The translations under genes and the position numbers were made by a program. From positions 1-5,524 of the forward strand of contig CALGUT010000371.1 of assembly GCA_937920335.1 (NCBI GenBank): DNA of 5,524 nt, written 5' to 3'. Positions 1 through 5,524 of the stretch are shown here, one piece after another (the stretch's first letter is position 1; every line of letters starts with the position of its first letter). The notes below the pieces were generated by a model, which saw only the letters and a list, made by a program, of their open reading frames with translations, searched no databases and was not told where the DNA came from. This DNA is from an uncultured Opitutales bacterium. GTDB lineage: Bacteria; Verrucomicrobiota; Verrucomicrobiia; Opitutales; UBA2995.

Positions 1-370
1 CAATCATCTTTTCGACGTCTACCTTTTCCTGGCCGAAAGAAGGCCATTCAGCTACATTTACTATTGAAGTGTGAATGATCACAATATCCGGCTCGTATTC
101 CTTCAGGAGCTCAATCTCATAATTGGCCACTTCAAAATATCTATTGTAAGCAGACTCAAAAAAGGTCACTTCAAAGCCTCGTTCCAACAGAAATAACTCG
201 GTTAGGCGCAATAACTCAGAAGTAGTAGAACCTCCCAATACCGCGATTCGTACCCCTTGCCTCTCTTCACCATTTTCATACAAGTAGCGGCGAAGGGACC
301 GGCTCTTCCGAAGAATCATTTCGGCATCCAGCGGGTAACTTAAAAGCGTTTCTATATATTTTTTATCCAT
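1..370 (-). CDS. FkbH-like protein, N-terminal part (3' end outside window)
   Basis: The frame starts with ATG at 370 and stays open for 123 codons to the window edge. The translation opens MDKKYIETLLSYPLDAEM and continues with RKSRSLRRYL, then RIAVLGGSTTSELLRL at about residues 43-58, FLLERGFEVTFFESAYNRYF, and EPDIVIIHTSIVN. The GGSTT block, the FES-YN-Y element and the D-I-IHTS element are typical of the N-terminal region of FkbH proteins. Characterised members use a later HAD-type domain to dephosphorylate 1,3-bisphosphoglycerate and load a glyceryl unit on an ACP for methoxymalonyl, tetronate or glyceryl/lactyl starter units. That domain is not visible here, so catalytic competence is unverified. 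The start is supported by an in-frame TGA 30 bases upstream and a weak purine-rich AAAGAAAA just before the ATG; a GTG at 388 is a less likely alternative. It lies 61 bp after the hydrolase stop, probably in the same operon. Confidence 0.85.
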   Translation of the reverse strand, partial: MDKKYIETLLSYPLDAEMILRKSRSLRRYLYENGEERQGVRIAVLGGSTTSELLRLTELFLLERGFEVTFFESAYNRYFEVANYEIELLKEYEPDIVIIHTSIVNVAEWPSFGQEKVDVEKMI

Positions 371-431
371 CGAATTTTCTTTGAGCACCAGATGGATTCA
401 GTTAGCTAATCCCTGTTCTCTATTCTTCAAA
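371..431 (-). other. Hydrolase-fkbH intergenic spacer, no terminator seen
   Basis: A spacer of 61 bases with one weak five-base inverted repeat (GGATT at 394-398, AATCC at 408-412) that has no T tract after it on the minus strand. No promoter boxes could be recognised with confidence. Cotranscription of the flanking genes is the simplest reading. Confidence 0.45.
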
Positions 432-1361
432 TCAGTATCTTTCCGCAGTTTGTCCTGAACCAATCAGATGTTCATTGAACCAGAATTTCGCATTGCTCCA
501 CATCGCGGGATAGAATTCATGACCGCAGTCATGCTCAACAATTCGAGCGTCAACACCATCGTACTCCCTTTTTAGCCGATGTACAAACTCCCTTGCCCCC
601 TCAACAGGTATATGCAGATCTTTTGCTCCCATTTCAAAAGATACCGCCGGTAGATTACTAAATGATCCCACATTAGTAGAAGGGTTATAACGGTCAAAAT
701 ACCGTTGCGCCTCAACATTGGCCTCACCCTGATCGACGAGCACAAGCGGCTGATGCAATTGCGTCATATTTGACCTTCTCCAGTCAGGTGCGCTTACTAA
801 AGCGACAACGCATTTTATTCGCCCATCAACTCCGGCGGCGGCTATAGAAATATCACCTCCCATAGAGAAGCCTCCTATACCAATGTCTCCATTAACTCCG
901 AGTTCCTCTATAGCCCAATCAATAACAACGGAGGCATCTTCGACCGAACGCCCGATAATGGGCCACATGGTATTCCTGAACTCATTTTTAGAAAACGCTC
1001 GCTCCCACAAATTATCGGTTATCTTACGACGGTCCCCATGCAGATAGGCATCAAAACTCAGAGCGACGTAGCCTAAATCTGTCAGTTCAGAAAGCAGGGC
1101 AACCGTATTTTCTTTTTTCCCAGTGAACCCATCCAACCAAATTATTAGAGGACGATTGAGAGCCCCCCCCTTAGGCTCTTTCCATATTACCGGAATATCA
1201 CCGTTAAGAGTTTTCTTATAATACTCTTCCTCCAACCCGCTAACTCCAAAGCAACCTGCAAAAATCATCAAAGTTAGCACATATACGACCTCAAGCCGAC
1301 ATCCCGTAACGGTTCTACGATCTTTGATATATGAAATCACGGTCCTAATTAGCATACTCAT
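432..1361 (-). CDS. Alpha/beta hydrolase, dienelactone hydrolase/YitV-like, with N-terminal anchor or lipoprotein signal
   Basis: Serine hydrolase of 309 residues. The nucleophile elbow GFSMGG places Ser166. Asp248 (GAKDLHIP) and His281 (DCGHEF) fit as the acid and base. LDGFTG at 76-81 fits the oxyanion region and HGDRR at 109-112 resembles the HGxR element of YitV-type hydrolases. The N-terminus has basic residues, then a hydrophobic run at about 25-40 containing FAGC (Cys37), an imperfect lipobox; an exported lipoprotein or an anchored enzyme is plausible. The Met at 1355 may be the real start, because AGGA lies 5 bases before it but overlaps the Met at 1361. An eight-G run on the coding strand (1163-1170) lies in Lys-Gly-Gly codons. 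The gene starts 62 bp after the PKS stop and is probably cotranscribed with it. Ester or thioester cleavage is likely; the actual substrate, and whether it edits, releases, matures or detoxifies the product, is unknown. Confidence 0.88.
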   Translation of the reverse strand: MSMLIRTVISYIKDRRTVTGCRLEVVYVLTLMIFAGCFGVSGLEEEYYKKTLNGDIPVIWKEPKGGALNRPLIIWLDGFTGKKENTVALLSELTDLGYVALSFDAYLHGDRRKITDNLWERAFSKNEFRNTMWPIIGRSVEDASVVIDWAIEELGVNGDIGIGGFSMGGDISIAAAGVDGRIKCVVALVSAPDWRRSNMTQLHQPLVLVDQGEANVEAQRYFDRYNPSTNVGSFSNLPAVSFEMGAKDLHIPVEGAREFVHRLKREYDGVDARIVEHDCGHEFYPAMWSNAKFWFNEHLIGSGQTAERY

Positions 1362-1364
1362 CCT
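1356..1364 (-). promoter_or_regulatory. Ribosome binding site that bears on the hydrolase start
   Basis: On the minus strand the bases read TTAGGATGAGTATG. The AGGA core overlaps the first ATG (1361) but sits five bases before the second ATG (1355), a normal Shine-Dalgarno spacing. This favours the shorter protein by two residues. Another AGGA at 1377-1380 is about 15 bases from the first ATG, which is long for a functional site. Confidence 0.45.
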
Positions 1365-1423
1365 AATAAATATATTTCCTCAACAATAGATCATTAATTA
1401 AGCAACACCATAACTTCTCTTAC
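1362..1423 (-). other. PKS-hydrolase intergenic spacer, no terminator seen
   Basis: An AT-rich spacer of 62 bases between the PKS stop (TAA) and the first hydrolase ATG. It contains a small TTAATTAA palindrome but no GC-rich stem followed by a T run. This supports readthrough from the PKS gene into the hydrolase gene. Confidence 0.5.
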
Positions 1424-4400
1424 TTAACTGAAGATGCCAGCATTCATTACCTCATCGATCGCTTCTTTAATCGCGGTTATCAAAAATGCTATATCCTCGT
1501 CAGAATGCGAAGCAGTTAAAAACGAAGGACGTGCATCCCAAATAAAAACACCTTTCAATCGCATAAGCGAATAGAACAACTCTCCCAATGGTTCATCTTG
1601 AGTAAAAGTTAGATTCATCATAGAACCACAATTCGCGAGAAACAGTGGAGCCTTTATCGACTCAAAATAGCGATTGAGCGCCAGAGCAAATTCATCAGAG
1701 CGCTTGTTAAGTTGCGTCTGCATTGTACCTCCCTCTTCCTTCATCCGGAGCAAAACTGCCCTGGAAGCAGCGAGCGCCAACGGATGCCGACTGAATGTCC
1801 CGGCGTAATAAGTCACTCCCACTTCCGGAACCGATGTATCACCGTATTCCCAAAAGCCTCCGTCAAAGGCGTCCATGAATCGCTTTTTTCCTGCGACAAT
1901 CCCAAACGGAAGGCCTCCACCCGCAACTTTTCCATAACTCGCAATATCTGCTTGCACATCGTAATATCCCTGCGCACCCCGTTTGTGAATTCGAAAACCG
2001 GTTATGCATTCGTCAATTATAAGCGGAATATCACAATCCAGAGTTACCTGTCTCAAATCATGAAGAAACGCTCGAGGCTGGAAGTCAGGTCGTCGACTCT
2101 GGACTGACTCGACAAGCACACCAGCGATCTCGCCCGCATGCGCCTCAATGATTTCTAGTGAACGTGGATTACCATACTGTAGCACCAGGATATTCTCTAC
2201 AGCAGACTCTGGCACTCCAGCAGCAGCAGGCATTGACTTAAAGTTCCGCCCTCCCCTCACAATGACTTCGTCTAAAATCCCATGGTAAGCACCTTCAAAG
2301 ATCACGATTTTTTCGTTTCCGGTAACCGTTCTTGCTAAACGCATAGCCCCCAATACGGCCTCTGAACCCGTGTTACAAAAACTTGCCCGCTCCATTCCCG
2401 TCAGCTCACAAACGAGCTCAGCCACCTCACCAGCAAGTGGGCTCTGTGGGCCAATCTCATAGCCATTCGCCAACTGCTCTTGAATCGCATCGACGATGAA
2501 GGGTGCCTTGTGACCAAAAATATTCGATCCGAATCCCCCAAGCATATCCACATATTCGTTTCCATCAATATCCCAAAGCCTGGAGCCAGATGACCTATTG
2601 GTTACTATCGGGTAGATAAATTCTTTCAGAACAGGCGTAAAGCCCGAGACCGTTCGCGGATCTGCAAAATGACCACGATGGCCTTGAGTATGCCGCTTTG
2701 ATCCAGCTGTCTTTGCCGTATATCGTTCCAATAAGTCTTTGTAGAATTCTTGCTGCTTTTCATTGAGCTCAGTGGGATCCTTAACCCGAATTCTCGTACC
2801 AGCCCCAAAGGGCCTTCTGGGTGCAGTGCTCCCATAACTAACCGAATAGTCATTGTTCTCGGACTGATTATTAGCGTTTTGAGCCCGAAGCGGTTCACGG
2901 GCCTGAAATTGCTTTTCTTTAGCCCCACTGATTTTAGAAGCGGAATGCGGTTTTGCCATATCAGCGGAGACCATTTCCAACTGGCGCTGCATCAAGGATA
3001 TCTGTTGCGTAAGCAGCGATTGAAGAATCGACGAATTTCCGTCAACAGGAGAATTCTGCGGACCCCGAAGATTCGATCCCCCGAGAACATCAATCCCATC
3101 AACAGACTGAGATATCGCAGCTGGTGGCGACGACTGGGTGCGCAACCCGGCCTCCAACGGAATCTCTTCATTCAAATACTTAGCCAGATCTGAGCCACTA
3201 GAAAACTCATCAATCAATTGCCGAAAAGTTACCTCCAGCCCAAATCGTTTAGACAATAGAGTGGCCGCCTGAGTCAGGGTTAGAGAATCAAGGCCCAAAT
3301 CCACAAAACAGGCTTCGGCCTCACTACCCACTATATCCAATCCAGATACATCTTCCAACACCTGTTGTATTTCCTGCAATAAACTCTGTATCCGTGGGGT
3401 TTCATTTTCGTTCATAAATTTGTTATTCATGGATGGTTTCTGTGCAGTATTTTCGGAGCTACCAACATTATTCAAGCCCCCCCGAATACCAAAATGATCG
3501 GCAAGATCTATCCAGCACCGTTTATATTCAAAAGGATAAGTTGGTAACGGGATACGGTTGCCAGGAGACCCCGTAGACCAATCAACATTTAGTCCCTCAC
3601 ACCACAATTTTCCAACTGCGGTTAAATACGCCTTTGACTCATGTATACCTGGTTTATCCACAAGAGAAGACAGGACCACATTAGAATCCTTTCTTGCCGC
3701 GGGATGCTGCCGCGCCAATGTCGCCAAGGTGGTTCGTGGCCCAACCTCGAGGAGCACCTGATCTTCACTTTCCAGTAGCGCAGTGAGGGCCTGCGAAAAA
3801 AGCACCGGGTGCTTTATCTGCGAAGACCAGTAATTAGGATCTTTAGCCTGGCTATCTTCGATCCAGGTGCCAGTTACCGTTGATACAAAGGGGATACTGG
3901 GAGAGGAGAAGGATACGGTCTGACAAAGCTCCAGAAAAGGCTGAACAGCCTGATCCATCATAGGAGAATGAAAGGCATGCGATGTATGCAATTTGCTAGA
4001 AGCTATGTCAGAAGCTTTCAACCGGCTTTGAAACTGATCAATGGCGTCATCCGCCCCCGCAACCACGCATAGGTTTGGAGCATTGATCGAAGCGATATTC
4101 ACACCCTCCTCAATCAACGAGTCAATTGAGCTGGAAGCCAATCGAACGGAAAGCATCGAGCCCGGGGGCATCGATTGCATCAATTCACCTCTCGCCGAAA
4201 CCAATCGCAAGGAATCTTCAAGACTCATAACACCGGCAATACAGGCGCATACATATTCGCCAATGCTGTGCCCAATCATAGCATCTGGATTAACCCCACG
4301 ATGCATCCAAAGCCGCGCAAGAGCATACTCAATCACGAAGATTGCAGGTTGAACATAACGGGTTTGTTGATCCTTTTCACGGAGCTCTGCTGTTGAATCG

Positions 4401-5524
4401 CCTGAACCCAATAAAAATTCTCTAATATCCTCACCCATCAGATCCTCTAGAATCAAGGCACAGCTATCGACCGCAGCAGCAAAAATGGGCTCATACTTAT
4501 ACAGCTCAGATCCCATGTCCTTATATTGAGCTCCCTGCCCGGGAAAAAGAAATGTGACGGACTTTTCAGAAAGTGAAACTTCGATTGCAGCGTTTCCTCC
4601 AGCAGCAGTTTTAGAAAGTTGCTTCCGAAGATCTGCTGCGTCTCGGCAAACGAAAGATTGGCGGAATCTAAACTCCTCCCTGCCCTGTTGAAGCGTAAAC
4701 GCCAGATTCCTCAACTGAACGTCAGGCGCTTTATCCAGGAAATGTTCAAAGTTACTTAACATCTGCCCAAGAGCAACTCGACTGCGGGCCGAAAATGGAA
4801 TGCATTCCATTGGCCCGAATACTTGCGATTCAGTTGCGGGTTCAGAGACAGCCTCTTCAAGAATCACATGAGCATTGGTTCCACCTACACCAAAGGAGCT
4901 AACACCGGCTCTCCGAGGTGTATCAGCACGCTCCCAAACCTTTAGCTCCGTATTCACATAGAAAGGACTAGCCTGAAAATCAATTTGAGGATTGGGCTGA
5001 TCAAAGTGCAGGCTCGGCGGAATTTCTTTATGAAAAAGAGAAAGAGCAGTCTTAATCAGACCCGCAACTCCGGAAGCAGCCGTTAAATGTCCGAAATTAC
5101 TTTTGATAGAGCCCACAGCACAAAACTGGTTACTATCTGAATCCCTGCGAAACGCCTTGGTAAGGCCAGAGATCTCAATGGGATCCCCCAGAGGGGTTGC
5201 AGTGCCATGAGCTTCAACATACGATACCGAGTCGGCCGTAATAGCAGCCCTTCGCAAAGCCTCAGCCACCACATCTGCCTGCCCATCTATACTAGGAGCA
5301 GAAAAACTCATTTTATCGGAACCGTCGTTGTTTATCGCCGCACCTTTTATGGTAGCGACGATAGTGTCTCCGTCGCGTCGGGCGTCTTCATAACGCTTTA
5401 ACAAGACAACCCCCGCCCCGTCGCTAAACACTGTGCCGGAAGCCGAAGCATCGAAGGGACGACAATGCCCATCTTTCGACAACATAGCCCCCTCTTGATA
5501 AAGATGTCCCGATCGCTGTGGCAC
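1424..5524 (-). CDS. Modular type I polyketide synthase KS-AT-ACP-aminotransferase (5' end outside window)
   Basis: Extends a chain with malonyl-CoA and probably converts the beta-keto group to a beta-amine while it is bound to the ACP. Residues are numbered from the window edge. KS C-terminal half is 1-225: catalytic His106 in VEAHGTAT, Lys141 and His146 in KSNFGH, then GVSSFGVGGTNAHV. The KS Cys lies upstream, and the edge GTG codes for an internal Val, so the true start is not visible. AT is about 322-605: GQGAQ, nucleophile Ser420 in GHSIGEY, and HAFH at 516-519, the malonyl-CoA signature; the post-AT motif LPTYPFEYKRCW follows. ACP is about 712-786, with Ser747 in LGLDSL as the phosphopantetheine site. 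A polar linker (787-957) contains a Leu/Gln-rich helix at 831-856. The class III aminotransferase is about 958-1362: GSEA at 1053-1056, YHG, DECITGFR with Asp1171, and PLP Lys1199 in SYGKVAGGG. No KR, DH, C or TE domain is seen. Domain calls are firm; substrate and product are inferred from MycA/McyE-type synthases. Confidence 0.96.
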   Translation of the reverse strand: MPQRSGHLYQEGAMLSKDGHCRPFDASASGTVFSDGAGVVLLKRYEDARRDGDTIVATIKGAAINNDGSDKMSFSAPSIDGQADVVAEALRRAAITADSVSYVEAHGTATPLGDPIEISGLTKAFRRDSDSNQFCAVGSIKSNFGHLTAASGVAGLIKTALSLFHKEIPPSLHFDQPNPQIDFQASPFYVNTELKVWERADTPRRAGVSSFGVGGTNAHVILEEAVSEPATESQVFGPMECIPFSARSRVALGQMLSNFEHFLDKAPDVQLRNLAFTLQQGREEFRFRQSFVCRDAADLRKQLSKTAAGGNAAIEVSLSEKSVTFLFPGQGAQYKDMGSELYKYEPIFAAAVDSCALILEDLMGEDIREFLLGSGDSTAELREKDQQTRYVQPAIFVIEYALARLWMHRGVNPDAMIGHSIGEYVCACIAGVMSLEDSLRLVSARGELMQSMPPGSMLSVRLASSSIDSLIEEGVNIASINAPNLCVVAGADDAIDQFQSRLKASDIASSKLHTSHAFHSPMMDQAVQPFLELCQTVSFSSPSIPFVSTVTGTWIEDSQAKDPNYWSSQIKHPVLFSQALTALLESEDQVLLEVGPRTTLATLARQHPAARKDSNVVLSSLVDKPGIHESKAYLTAVGKLWCEGLNVDWSTGSPGNRIPLPTYPFEYKRCWIDLADHFGIRGGLNNVGSSENTAQKPSMNNKFMNENETPRIQSLLQEIQQVLEDVSGLDIVGSEAEACFVDLGLDSLTLTQAATLLSKRFGLEVTFRQLIDEFSSGSDLAKYLNEEIPLEAGLRTQSSPPAAISQSVDGIDVLGGSNLRGPQNSPVDGNSSILQSLLTQQISLMQRQLEMVSADMAKPHSASKISGAKEKQFQAREPLRAQNANNQSENNDYSVSYGSTAPRRPFGAGTRIRVKDPTELNEKQQEFYKDLLERYTAKTAGSKRHTQGHRGHFADPRTVSGFTPVLKEFIYPIVTNRSSGSRLWDIDGNEYVDMLGGFGSNIFGHKAPFIVDAIQEQLANGYEIGPQSPLAGEVAELVCELTGMERASFCNTGSEAVLGAMRLARTVTGNEKIVIFEGAYHGILDEVIVRGGRNFKSMPAAAGVPESAVENILVLQYGNPRSLEIIEAHAGEIAGVLVESVQSRRPDFQPRAFLHDLRQVTLDCDIPLIIDECITGFRIHKRGAQGYYDVQADIASYGKVAGGGLPFGIVAGKKRFMDAFDGGFWEYGDTSVPEVGVTYYAGTFSRHPLALAASRAVLLRMKEEGGTMQTQLNKRSDEFALALNRYFESIKAPLFLANCGSMMNLTFTQDEPLGELFYSLMRLKGVFIWDARPSFLTASHSDEDIAFLITAIKEAIDEVMNAGIFS

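Noticed and set aside
394..412. Inverted repeat GGATT/AATCC as a rho-independent terminator after the hydrolase
   Set aside because: The stem is only five base pairs with a nine-base loop and has no T run after it on the minus strand.
2750..3193. Plus-strand open frame of 147 codons, opposite the ACP and linker region
   Set aside because: It is antisense to a firmly identified PKS, has no recognisable domain and looks low in complexity. The other plus-strand frames (for example 1712-2107 and 4041-4352) are shadows in the same way.
3413..3430. Internal ATG codons (residues 699 and 704) just before the ACP, as a possible separate start for an ACP-AMT protein
   Set aside because: No Shine-Dalgarno sequence precedes either ATG, and the reading frame is continuous through the post-AT motif. 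A normal interdomain linker explains it.
3477..3483. Seven-C run in the AT-ACP linker as a programmed frameshift site
   Set aside because: The frame is open on both sides and both flanking domains are in the same frame, so no shift is needed. It encodes Arg-Gly-Gly in a flexible linker.
5519..5524. GTG at the right edge as the start codon of the PKS gene
   Set aside because: The encoded residues match the middle of a KS domain, and the KS Cys motif must lie upstream. The gene is cut by the window edge.

Overview
The window holds three genes, all on the minus strand, that read as one stretch of a bacterial hybrid polyketide synthase (PKS) / nonribosomal peptide-type natural-product cluster. 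In transcription order, from the right edge leftwards, they are: a large modular PKS (5524 to 1424, 5' end outside the window), an alpha/beta hydrolase with an N-terminal export or anchor segment (1361 to 432), and the start of an FkbH-like protein (370 to 1, 3' end outside the window). The gaps are 62 and 61 bp. Neither contains a convincing terminator or promoter, so an operon is the simplest reading. No RNA genes, mobile elements, CRISPR arrays or long repeats were seen.

The PKS fragment is ordered KS (C-terminal half), malonyl-type AT, acyl carrier protein (ACP), a long Gln/Asn/Ser-rich linker, then a class III PLP-dependent aminotransferase (AMT) at the very C-terminus. There is no ketoreductase or dehydratase. 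The expected chemistry is therefore one malonyl extension to a beta-ketoacyl-ACP, followed by transamination of the beta-keto group to a beta-aminoacyl-ACP. This is the logic known from the mycosubtilin/iturin (MycA) and microcystin (McyE) synthases. Unlike those two, the polypeptide stops right after the AMT, with no condensation domain or thioesterase, so the chain must be passed on in trans.

The FkbH-like protein belongs to a family that, where studied, loads a three-carbon glycerate-derived unit from 1,3-bisphosphoglycerate onto an ACP. It suggests an unusual starter or extender unit elsewhere in the pathway. The hydrolase has an intact Ser-Asp-His set and a possible lipoprotein signal. 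Its role may be product release, maturation, deacylation or self-protection, and the sequence does not decide between them.

The organism is a bacterium with mid-range GC as judged by eye. The possible lipobox and the codon usage fit a Gram-negative such as a gammaproteobacterium, but no taxonomic marker is present and this is tentative. The protein families are known. What may be new is the combination (AMT-terminated PKS, exported hydrolase, FkbH), and the product cannot be named from this window.
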